The notes below the pieces were generated by a model that saw only the letters and a list, made by a program, of their open reading frames with translations, was not told where the DNA came from and ran no database searches. The position numbers and the translations under genes were made by a program. This document shows positions 27,724 through 35,510 of a stretch of DNA of 64,000 bases, one piece after another; the first letter of the stretch is position 1, and each line of letters begins with the position of its first letter. Origin of the DNA: Persicitalea jodogahamensis (GTDB lineage: Bacteria; Bacteroidota; Bacteroidia; Cytophagales; Spirosomataceae); the NCBI RefSeq assembly GCF_014651615.1, contig NZ_BMXF01000001.1:620001-684000 (forward strand), written 5' to 3'.

Positions 27724-29157
27724 CTAGGAGTCGATCCGGAACACGTAAGCGTACTTCTGGCCAAGAGCCTGAATTGTTTTTGCCGGAATTTCGATCAGTC
27801 CGTTCTTTACTACCAGTTTTTTATCGTTACCCAGCAACGTCACCTGGGCTTTGTCCGGAATTGCCAACCCATCGGGCTTTAACTTTCCGGGCATGGATTC
27901 GCCCACCTCGGTCAGGTAGGTAGCGTAGGTACTTTCGCCCTTCCGGGTATAGGCCCATTTGCCCCGGCGATACGGAGCCAGCGGCCGCGTTTCGTAGATC
28001 GATTCGCTGTTGACGTCCATCCATTCGCCTACTTCCGCCAGACGGGTGTAAGCCTCATCGTGCCATTCGCCGTCGGGACCGGGCGCAATATTCAGGAGCA
28101 AATTCCCTCCCTTGGCTACGATATCGACCAAAGTATGCACCAGTTGCCGGGCCGATTTGAAGTTTTCCTTTGGAACGTACGACCACGAACTACCCATCGT
28201 CATGCACGATTCCCACGGGATAGGCAGGTACTCATCCGGAATCTGTTGTTCGGGGGTTACGTAGTTTTCAAATTCGCCCGTGACGGTACGGTCCACTACC
28301 AATAATCCGGGCTGATGGCTGCGGGCCATTTTGGCGATGCGCGCCATGTCGATATCCTGTTCGTAAGGAATAGCTTTCTGCCAGCTGATATCCGGATCGA
28401 TGGTACTATAAGGCCGGACCCATCCGCCATCGAGCCACAAAATGTCCACTGAGCCGTAGCCCGTCATAAGCTCCTCGATCTGATTGTAAGTAAAGTCCTG
28501 GAATTTTTTCCAAAGTTCAGGGTACTTCTTCGGGTCATAGGAAGTATTGCGATCTTTGGGCGGAAAGTAGGGCCACCAGTACGACTCCACGTTCCAGTCG
28601 GGCTTGGAAAAATAGGTGCCCGTCATGAAGCCCTCTTGCCGGAATGCTGACAAAATTTCCTTCGTGACGTTGCTGCGCGGATTGCTGGAAAAGGGCGATT
28701 TGGCGCTGGTAATTTTATAATCGGTCTGCCTGGTGTCGAACATGCAGAAGCCGTCGTGGTGCTTGGTAGTAAAAACCACGTACTTCATGCCCGCCCCCTT
28801 GGCCGCGGTCGCCCATTTTTCGGGGTTGAAGCGCGTGGGATTGAAGGTAGTTTGCAGATTTTCGTAGGCTTTTTTGTACTCGTACCAGTTGTCGGCATAA
28901 GGGCCTCGACGTTCGCACCAGCCCTCATCCTCCGGGCAAAGCGACCATGATTCCACGATTCCCCACTGACTGTAAGTACCCCAATGCATGAGCAAACCAA
29001 ACTTTACGTCCTGCCACTGCGCCAGCTTGGCTTTAACTTTCTCGTCGGTTGGAGGGATGTACTTGGAGTGGCTCTGCTCGGAATGTTGTTGGGCCCGAAT
29101 ATTTTGGGTCAATCCTGTCACACAGACTAAACAGAGTAGAAAAAGTCCTTTTTTCAT
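27724..29157 (-). CDS. GH29 alpha-L-fucosidase
   Basis: A 477-residue exported glycosidase with signal peptide (MKKGLFLLCLVCVTGLTQNIRAQ). Family motifs are GLLMHWGTYSQWGIVESW, VFTTKHHDGFCMFDT, and SVDILWLDGGWVRP with the expected nucleophile Asp. A short beta domain follows the barrel, and no discoidin domain is seen. It shares strand and family with the gene 94 bp downstream but has little local identity outside the motifs, so this is an old duplication or separate acquisition. Together with the sulfatase and esterase at 58-61 kb it fits use of fucosylated plant or algal glycans; substrate is inferred from family only. Confidence 0.92.
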   Translation of the reverse strand: MKKGLFLLCLVCVTGLTQNIRAQQHSEQSHSKYIPPTDEKVKAKLAQWQDVKFGLLMHWGTYSQWGIVESWSLCPEDEGWCERRGPYADNWYEYKKAYENLQTTFNPTRFNPEKWATAAKGAGMKYVVFTTKHHDGFCMFDTRQTDYKITSAKSPFSSNPRSNVTKEILSAFRQEGFMTGTYFSKPDWNVESYWWPYFPPKDRNTSYDPKKYPELWKKFQDFTYNQIEELMTGYGSVDILWLDGGWVRPYSTIDPDISWQKAIPYEQDIDMARIAKMARSHQPGLLVVDRTVTGEFENYVTPEQQIPDEYLPIPWESCMTMGSSWSYVPKENFKSARQLVHTLVDIVAKGGNLLLNIAPGPDGEWHDEAYTRLAEVGEWMDVNSESIYETRPLAPYRRGKWAYTRKGESTYATYLTEVGESMPGKLKPDGLAIPDKAQVTLLGNDKKLVVKNGLIEIPAKTIQALGQKYAYVFRIDS

Positions 29158-29341
29158 AATTTAACGCTTGCTTTGGCAATACTGGCCGGGGATTTTTTTA
29201 AAAAGTTTAATAAAAGAAACTCAATGTTATTAAGAAAATGCCAAACAGCCTGTGTTTGCAAACAAAGTTCTCAGAAGATTCTGGTTTAACTCATTCCCGT
29301 ATCCGGGAATTATCCAGAATAACGTTCGCTGACCGCACCTT

Positions 29342-31555
29342 ATGACAATCAAAGAATATATCACCTCCGAAGATACGGAATCCGCTCTGCGTTTTCTGTT
29401 GGGAGCTTCTTTGCCATTGTTGGTGAGTTTGGTATTAGGCTACAACGAGTTAGGGCTTTTCCTTTTCCTGGGCTGCACTTTCGTTTTTGGCATCGACATT
29501 CCGATCGCACTACCCAAAAAACTGGGCTTTATGCTTCTGTCGGGGGGGCTGTCGGCGCTGCTTTTTCTGGTATTCACCCAGGTGAAAGCGTACCCTCTGC
29601 TGAATGCCGTCATGCTTTTCGGTGTGCTGTTTGTCATCAATTTTCTTTCTCCTTTTAGTTCTAATTTCAGTATTGTAGCCCTGTTGCTCAACCTTTCGGT
29701 GATGATCGGGCTGAGTCTGGCGGCCACCGTTCCGACTTTGAGCGACGGTTTGCAGAAAGCGGGCTACCTGCTGCTGGGGGCATCGTGGTACATTTTGTAC
29801 GCTTTATTAATGCACCCCTTACAGCGTCCCCGGCAGCTCCGGCGGCGCCTGCAGGATTGTCTGCGCCTGACAGCCGATTATTTTTCCATGCAGGATGGGC
29901 TTCTTCATTCAGACCGTCCTGGTGACGAGGTACTTTTAGCCCTGACCCAAAAGCAGGGAGGGATATTGGCCGCCCATCAGCAAATCCGGGAAGTACTACT
30001 GCGTGAACCCATGAACATCACCAATCCTGAGACATTCATGGGTAGGGCCACTCACTTTCTGGCCAATCTGGTGGATTTGCTCGAGTTGGCCACCGCCAGC
30101 GTTTCATCGCTGGAAGCCCTGCCCGACAGCCCCGAAAAAGAGAAAGCAAAACCCCTGCTGTTGACATTAAATGACAGTATCGCAGCGCAGCTTTTATTGC
30201 TGGAGGGCCGTTTGGTGGCAGGCGAGCAGGCTCCGTCTACCCGCGACCATGACGATGCGGCCGAACGGGCATTGCAAGAACTAACCCTATTTCTTGATGA
30301 TCAGAAACAGTCTTTGCGTGGCTTGGTGCAGGTAGCAGAAAGCTACCGTTTATTACGTCGGGTTCAACGGAATGCGGAGCAGGAATTACGCTTGCTCCGT
30401 AACCTTCGCGATACGTTGGATCGTCGGGAAGTGCGCCTGGACCTGCCCGACGAAGGACTGCGGCGGTTCGCCCTGCGCGACACCATCGGCTGGAACTACC
30501 TGCGCAGCCATCTTTCTTTGCAATCGGGTTTTTTCAGGTACGCGCTTCGCATGGCCCTGACGGCCACCGGAGCTTATTTTCTGGCTGCTGCACTAGGTTT
30601 GGGAAATCCGAGCTGGGCGCTGTTGACTGTGCTGGTAATTCTAAAACCGGGGTTCAGCCTTTCCCGCGAGCGGCTCGCTCACCGAACCTACGGAACGCTG
30701 GTCGGACTGGCGGCGGGGCTGGCCATTTATTACCTTTTTCGGCCGGGATTGATTCTTAGCCTGGCGATATTTCTGATAGCGCAGTTTGGCGCCTTTTCAT
30801 TTGTCAAACGGCAGTATGCGGTCACGACGGGTTTCTTTACCATTTTCATCCTTTTCTTTTACAGCTACTTGCAGCGGGGTTTCATGGATGCGGCCTACTA
30901 CCGGCTGCTCGATACGCTGCTGGCTGCCGGACTATGCTGGCTGGCGATGCGCTTTGTCTTTCCGTTCTGGGAACTACAGAAACTACCCGGCGATGTAGCC
31001 TCGGCACTCCGCGCCAATCACGATCTCCTGAAAAATGTGCTCAATCAGGCAAGGACCGGCGAAAGCAATGTTACGGAGTACAAACTGTACCGCAAAACGG
31101 CTTTTCTTGAAACGGATGACCTGCTGAGTTCGTACCGCCTCGCTCAGGCCGAAACGCCCCGACAAACCGAATTGCTGGGAAATGCGCAGCGAATTGCCTT
31201 GTTGATCTACACTCAGCTTTCGCTTATTACCAATCTTGGTTTATTTCTAAAAAGAAACCCCGATTATCGCCGCCTAGACACAAGGGTGAATAATTCTCTA
31301 CAAGAAGCCATGAATGGGATCGATTCGCTGCTATCCCAGCCCTACCTGGATGCTGACGAGGAGGCAGCAGACGACTCGGAAGAAATGAGCCGCCGCCAGC
31401 TGGAAATTGAGGAGCTTTTGCGTACCGATAGCCGGCAATACTTACCCAGGGCCTACGATTTATTCTGGCTGGAGAGCGCCCACAAACTGAAAGTGATTAC
31501 CCACAAACTCAGGAAAAAGCTAAATCAGAAGCCGGAAGTCACGAGTGCCGACTGA
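29342..31555 (+). CDS. FUSC-family membrane protein (YccS/YhfK-like)
   Basis: A 737-residue inner-membrane protein. Two blocks of hydrophobic helices (about residues 15-155 and 400-530) are each followed by a long soluble region, the two-repeat layout of FUSC/YccS-like proteins. The FUSC-like core is visible in GNPSWALLTVLVILKPGFSL and RTYGTLVGLAAGLAIYYLFRP. Relatives are linked to aromatic-acid efflux (AaeB) or are uncharacterised (YccS). It is divergent from the fucosidase operon and appears to stand alone. Transport of a small organic acid is possible but not shown. Confidence 0.87.
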   Translation: MTIKEYITSEDTESALRFLLGASLPLLVSLVLGYNELGLFLFLGCTFVFGIDIPIALPKKLGFMLLSGGLSALLFLVFTQVKAYPLLNAVMLFGVLFVINFLSPFSSNFSIVALLLNLSVMIGLSLAATVPTLSDGLQKAGYLLLGASWYILYALLMHPLQRPRQLRRRLQDCLRLTADYFSMQDGLLHSDRPGDEVLLALTQKQGGILAAHQQIREVLLREPMNITNPETFMGRATHFLANLVDLLELATASVSSLEALPDSPEKEKAKPLLLTLNDSIAAQLLLLEGRLVAGEQAPSTRDHDDAAERALQELTLFLDDQKQSLRGLVQVAESYRLLRRVQRNAEQELRLLRNLRDTLDRREVRLDLPDEGLRRFALRDTIGWNYLRSHLSLQSGFFRYALRMALTATGAYFLAAALGLGNPSWALLTVLVILKPGFSLSRERLAHRTYGTLVGLAAGLAIYYLFRPGLILSLAIFLIAQFGAFSFVKRQYAVTTGFFTIFILFFYSYLQRGFMDAAYYRLLDTLLAAGLCWLAMRFVFPFWELQKLPGDVASALRANHDLLKNVLNQARTGESNVTEYKLYRKTAFLETDDLLSSYRLAQAETPRQTELLGNAQRIALLIYTQLSLITNLGLFLKRNPDYRRLDTRVNNSLQEAMNGIDSLLSQPYLDADEEAADDSEEMSRRQLEIEELLRTDSRQYLPRAYDLFWLESAHKLKVITHKLRKKLNQKPEVTSAD

Positions 31556-31658
31556 CTACGTTAGTATCGCTGAGGCTTAGGTACCTTGCATTTCAACAAA
31601 AAACTATTTTCTTCGTTGAAAGTTTGTTACACTCCCTTTTAACCTATCCCATCACTGA

Positions 31659-34469
31659 ATGAAAAGCTTTCTCTCTCCCAAAACCTGGCTGCTGCTGCTG
31701 GTAGTTGCCGCCCCCACGCTGGCCCAGACAGACCTCTCTAAGCCGATTCCCCTTGATCCCAATGTGAAAATCGGTAAACTCGCCAATGGCTTGACTTACT
31801 ACATCCGCAAGAATGTAGAGCCTAAAGACCGCGCCGAACTGCGGCTGGCGATCAAGGCGGGTTCTGTCCTTGAGACCGATGAGCAGCAAGGGCTGGCTCA
31901 CTTCATGGAGCACATGAACTTCAACGGCACCAAGAATTTTCCCAAAAATGAACTGGTCGATTTCCTGCAAAAATCCGGCGTTCGCTTTGGAGCCGACCTC
32001 AATGCCTACACGGGTTTCGACGAAACGGTCTATATGTTGCCGATCCCCACGGACTCGGCGGGACTGCTTGAAAAGGGATTGCAGGTACTGGAAGACTGGG
32101 CGCACAATGCGCTGTTTGATCCCGAAGAAGTGGAGAAAGAACGCGGCGTGGTACTGGAAGAGTCGCGCTCGGGCCGGGGTGCGCAGCAGCGGATGCGCGA
32201 TCAGTATTTCAAAATGATCCTCAACAATTCGCGCTACGCCGACCGTCTGCCCATCGGTAAAGATGAAGTTTTGAAGAACTTCAAACCCGAAGTCCTGAAG
32301 CAATTCCACACCGACTGGTACCGCCCTGACTTAATGGCGGTCATTGCCGTGGGTGATTTTGATCCTGCCAAGGTCGAGCAGATCATCAAGGACAAGTTTG
32401 GCAGCATTCCGATGCCCAAGTCGCCCAAGAAGCGGACCGAGTACAAAATTCCGCTCGACGGGGCCACGAATGTGGCGATTGTAACCGACGCCGAGCAGCC
32501 CCAAAATCTGGTGCAGGTGATTTATAAACAGCCTGAGTTCACCGAAAAGACCCTGAAAGATACCCGCACGGAATTGACCTTCCGACTTTTCAATGCCATG
32601 CTCGGCACGCGCATGCAGGAGCTTACGCAACAGGCCGATCCGCCTTTCCTGTTTGGAACGGGTAGTTACGGGGGCTTCCTGGGCGACCTCGACGCCTTCA
32701 CCTCCGTGGCTCTCGCCAAAAGTGCCGATGGCGTGGAACGCGCTTTGAAAACGTTGCTCGAGGAAAATGTCCGCGTGCAAAAATTTGGCTTCACGCAGTC
32801 GGAACTCGACCGGGCCAAAAGCTCCTACTTGAATGGTATAGAACGAAGTCTGGCGGAAAAAGATAAGACCCGCTCGGACCGTTACGTGCAGGCCTACATC
32901 GATAACTTCCTGAACGAAAGTTCGATCATGGGTATCGTGTATTACTCCGGCTTTGTCAAGAAAGAAATCGAGGGTGTCAAGCTGGCGGAGATCAACAAAC
33001 TTGCCAGTCAGTTTATCACCGACAAGAACCGCGCAGTAGTGATTCTGGGTCCCGAGAAGGCCAAAGATGAACTTCCCACCGAGGCAAAGGTGAAAGAAAT
33101 GCTCGCCACGGCGGGTAAGGACGTGACGGCCTATGTGGACGACACCAAAGACGAGCCATTATTGCCCACTGAACCGAAAGGCACGAAGGTTGTATCAGAG
33201 AAAAAACTGGACGAACGCCTAGGCGTTACCGAACTCACGTTGGGCAACGGCGTGAAGGTACTTTTAAAGCCAACCGACTTCAAGAACGATCAAATCCTGT
33301 TCAAAGCCACGGGAAAGGGAGGTACTTCGCTGTTTCCCAAAGATCTGGAAACGGGTGATTTCGCCAGCTACCTCATTGGCTCGGGTGGCGCGGGTAGTTA
33401 TAGCCAGACGCAGTTGCAGAAGTACCTTGCCGGCAAAACCGTCAGCGTGCGCCCTTACGTGACTGAACTCTCCGAAGGCGTGACGGGTAGTACCAACCCG
33501 AAAGACCTTGAAACCGCCCTGCAACTAATGTACGCCTACTTCACCGCGCCCCGTAAGGACGAGCCCGTGGCGCAGGGGATTTTGTCCAGCCAGAAATCGT
33601 ACCTGGAGAACATGATGAAAACACCGACGCCGGAGAAGATTTTTTCGGATACGCTGAATGCTGTGATGACCAACTACGACCCGCGCAGCGAGCCGCTAAC
33701 GCCCGAGCGTGTGGACAAAGTGAACCTCGATCGGGCCATGGAGATTTACAAAGACCGCTTCAAAGACGCCTCCGATTTTGTGTTTACTTTCGTCGGAGCC
33801 TTTAAGGTGGACGAAATCAAGCCGATGATCGAAAAGTACATCGGCGGACTACCTTCGACCGACCGCAACGATACCTACGATGACCCGGATATTCGTCCGA
33901 TGAAGGGACGTGTGGAAAAAACGGTTTACATGGGGGTGGAGCCCAAAAGTCGTGTAGCGCTGGCATATACGGGCGAGTATGACTATACTCCCGAAAATAA
34001 CGTGCAGATTGAGGCTTTACAGGAAGTGTTGCAAATCAAACTCATTGAGGCGCTCCGCGAGGAAGAAAGCGGCGTGTACGGCGTGAGCGTTTCGGAATCT
34101 ACGGATAAGTACCCCAACGGCCACTACCGGATGATGATCGGCTTCGGCTGCGCTCCTGAAAACGTGGACAAGCTCATTCAACGCACCAAGGAGGAGATCG
34201 AGAAGCTTAAAAAGAACGGGGCCGAACCCAAGGATATCGAAAAGTTCGTGGCCGAAACGCAGCGCCAAACGCAGGTGAGCCTGAAAACCAACGAGTTTTG
34301 GCGTGGCTACCTCGATAACAGTCTATTCGAAGACGAAGACCTGACCGAGGTTTTTAACGAAGAAAAACACCTGAAAGAAGTGACCGTTGCTAGTACCAAA
34401 GCCGCCGCGCAAAAGTACTTGGACGACAGTAATTTTATTAAGGTAGTGCTGATGCCGGAGAAGAAGTAG
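31659..34469 (+). CDS. M16-family zinc metallopeptidase (pitrilysin-like)
   Basis: A 936-residue exported protease with signal peptide (PKTWLLLLVVAAPTLAQ). The inverted zinc site HFMEH lies at 81-85, and the third ligand Glu lies in EEVEKERGVVLEESR some 75 residues on. Two M16 halves are present. The second (from about residue 510) starts VTELTLGNGVKVLLKPTDFK, lacks the zinc motif as usual, and has the R..Y region near the C-terminus. It probably degrades peptides in the periplasm. A run of heptamer repeats begins 3 bp after the stop, followed by a terminator. Confidence 0.94.
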   Translation: MKSFLSPKTWLLLLVVAAPTLAQTDLSKPIPLDPNVKIGKLANGLTYYIRKNVEPKDRAELRLAIKAGSVLETDEQQGLAHFMEHMNFNGTKNFPKNELVDFLQKSGVRFGADLNAYTGFDETVYMLPIPTDSAGLLEKGLQVLEDWAHNALFDPEEVEKERGVVLEESRSGRGAQQRMRDQYFKMILNNSRYADRLPIGKDEVLKNFKPEVLKQFHTDWYRPDLMAVIAVGDFDPAKVEQIIKDKFGSIPMPKSPKKRTEYKIPLDGATNVAIVTDAEQPQNLVQVIYKQPEFTEKTLKDTRTELTFRLFNAMLGTRMQELTQQADPPFLFGTGSYGGFLGDLDAFTSVALAKSADGVERALKTLLEENVRVQKFGFTQSELDRAKSSYLNGIERSLAEKDKTRSDRYVQAYIDNFLNESSIMGIVYYSGFVKKEIEGVKLAEINKLASQFITDKNRAVVILGPEKAKDELPTEAKVKEMLATAGKDVTAYVDDTKDEPLLPTEPKGTKVVSEKKLDERLGVTELTLGNGVKVLLKPTDFKNDQILFKATGKGGTSLFPKDLETGDFASYLIGSGGAGSYSQTQLQKYLAGKTVSVRPYVTELSEGVTGSTNPKDLETALQLMYAYFTAPRKDEPVAQGILSSQKSYLENMMKTPTPEKIFSDTLNAVMTNYDPRSEPLTPERVDKVNLDRAMEIYKDRFKDASDFVFTFVGAFKVDEIKPMIEKYIGGLPSTDRNDTYDDPDIRPMKGRVEKTVYMGVEPKSRVALAYTGEYDYTPENNVQIEALQEVLQIKLIEALREEESGVYGVSVSESTDKYPNGHYRMMIGFGCAPENVDKLIQRTKEEIEKLKKNGAEPKDIEKFVAETQRQTQVSLKTNEFWRGYLDNSLFEDEDLTEVFNEEKHLKEVTVASTKAAAQKYLDDSNFIKVVLMPEKK

Positions 34470-34472
34470 TTT

Positions 34473-34510
34473 GGCTGTCGGCTGTCGGCTGTCGGCTGTC
34501 GGCTGTCGGC
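34473..34510. repeat. Tandem heptamer repeat GGCTGTC, 5.4 copies
   Basis: GGCTGTC is repeated five times in perfect tandem from 34473 to 34507, followed by GGC. It begins just after the M16 stop codon. A degenerate relative (GGCGGTCGGCTTTCGGCC, then TTTTCATT) follows the M13 peptidase stop near 44768, and both end in CGGCCTTTTCATT. Copy number is likely to vary between strains. Confidence 0.9.
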
Positions 34511-34528
34511 CTTTTCATTTGAGTACCG

Positions 34529-34561
34529 AAGGCTCCGTTTTTAGCGGAGCCTTTGCTTTTT
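34529..34561 (+). terminator. Rho-independent terminator after the M16 peptidase gene
   Basis: The stem AAGGCTCCG (34529-34537) pairs with CGGAGCCTT (34545-34553) around a 7-nt loop, followed by TTGCTTTTTT. It runs up to the stop codon of the convergent DUF1456 gene. Confidence 0.9.
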
Positions 34562-35043
34562 TAGTCTTCAAAATCTTCCTCAGGATTTGGTCGATACTTC
34601 ATCTGCAATCCTACCAGAAAATTGCGCAGGATTTGATCTTTACAATCGCGATAGCGCGGATTGTCGGGCTTGCGGAAAAACGCACTGATTTCGTGCTTGC
34701 TGATGTGGAAACCGACTAACGCAAATACGTCGAGCATATCGGTATCGTTCATACTCAGGGCGATTTTTAGCTTGCGCAGCACGAGGTTGTTGTTGGTCTT
34801 CTTCTCGGCCTTCGGCTCTTCGCCATCTTTTTTGCCGCGCTTGTCCACGATAAAGCCGTTGAGGAAAGTCGCCAGCATCACGTCTCGGAGTGGTTGAAAA
34901 TTTTCGTCCTCCTCGCGTTTCAGCCAGTCGCTCACTTCGGCGCGGGTCGCTTCGTACCCGCCTTTGTCGAAAAGTACCATCATGGCGTGGTCGTCGAGGT
35001 CGAAGGCGTAGCGCAGGCGGCGGAGGGTGTCGTTGTTGTTCAT
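34561..35043 (-). CDS. DUF1456-family protein (YehS-like)
   Basis: A 160-residue soluble protein with two copies of the roughly 65-residue DUF1456 repeat. The first is NNNDTLRRLRYAFDLDDHAM and the second NNNLVLRKLKIALSMNDTDM, each ending in a helix-rich stretch with (S/H)..E(V/I)S.(W/F)(L/F)(R/K). It resembles E. coli YehS in size and layout. The role is unknown; the repeats look like small DNA- or protein-binding helical modules. The start codon lies 12 bp from the left inverted repeat of the GIY-YIG unit. Confidence 0.9.
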   Translation of the reverse strand: MNNNDTLRRLRYAFDLDDHAMMVLFDKGGYEATRAEVSDWLKREEDENFQPLRDVMLATFLNGFIVDKRGKKDGEEPKAEKKTNNNLVLRKLKIALSMNDTDMLDVFALVGFHISKHEISAFFRKPDNPRYRDCKDQILRNFLVGLQMKYRPNPEEDFED

Positions 35044-35054
35044 AGGGGTGTGGT

Positions 35055-35079
35055 CTTCGGCTTCGCTCAGACTGACAAG
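35055..35079. repeat. Left inverted repeat flanking the GIY-YIG gene
   Basis: A 25-bp element beginning CTTCGGCTTCGCTCAG and ending TGACAAG. It matches the reverse complement of 35484-35508 at 22 of 25 positions. The GIY-YIG stop codon (35067-35069) lies inside it, so the repeat encodes the last residues of the protein. Confidence 0.85.
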
Positions 35080-35414
35080 GGTTTCGGGCGGGCTGAGACA
35101 CCTGTTCCGTATTTTTTATGTGAAGTGTTATTGAGACACTCGGCTAGCGGGTGTAGCAAATCCCAGTTGTCCTGAATGATTGCTTCTTTCTTTTTTCTGC
35201 TCCATCCCTTTACTTGTTTCTCAAATGCGATGGCTTGATCTATGTACTTAAACTCTCTATTGAAAACTATTTCCACAGGTCTGCGGCTGTGAGTGTAGGA
35301 ATCAGGGTTATGTCCTGATTGATGTTCTATCAATCTTCGGTCGAGATCGTTTGTGACGCCAGTGTAGTAGCTATCGTCAGCGCATTTAAGAATGTATACA
35401 AAGTACCTGTGCAT
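35067..35414 (-). CDS. GIY-YIG nuclease-family protein (UPF0213-like)
   Basis: A 115-residue single-domain protein. The GIY-YIG core reads FVYILKCADDSYYTGVTND: V6-Y7-I8, then Y17-T18-G19. Arg26/Arg27 and Glu65 (AFEKQVKGWSRKKKEA) sit at the catalytic Arg and metal-binding Glu positions. It therefore looks like a complete minimal nuclease fold, probably able to cut DNA. The C-terminus (about residues 88-115) is outside the fold, and its last codons, with the stop, lie in a 25-bp repeat. A matching inverted repeat lies 70 bp upstream of the start. This layout recalls a nuclease that recognises or spreads its own flanking repeats, but that is inference. Similar genes in other bacteria are annotated only as GIY-YIG proteins. 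Confidence 0.9.
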   Translation of the reverse strand: MHRYFVYILKCADDSYYTGVTNDLDRRLIEHQSGHNPDSYTHSRRPVEIVFNREFKYIDQAIAFEKQVKGWSRKKKEAIIQDNWDLLHPLAECLNNTSHKKYGTGVSARPKPLSV

Positions 35415-35483
35415 AATTTTTAAGTAAAGTTATGACTTTTTCTTTTGGAGGGACTGTCTTTGGCCGCTGGGCGGCTTCGGGAT

Positions 35484-35508
35484 CTTGTCATGCTGAGCGG
35501 AGCCGAAG
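35484..35508. repeat. Right inverted repeat flanking the GIY-YIG gene
   Basis: A 25-bp element beginning CTTGTCATGCTGAGCGG and ending CCGAAG, the inverted partner of 35055-35079 (22 of 25 positions). GCTTCGG (35474-35480) and CCGAAGC (35503-35509) can pair, so this end can also form a REP-like hairpin. It stops 2 bp before the stop codon of the SSS symporter. Confidence 0.85.
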
Positions 35509-35510
35509 CA

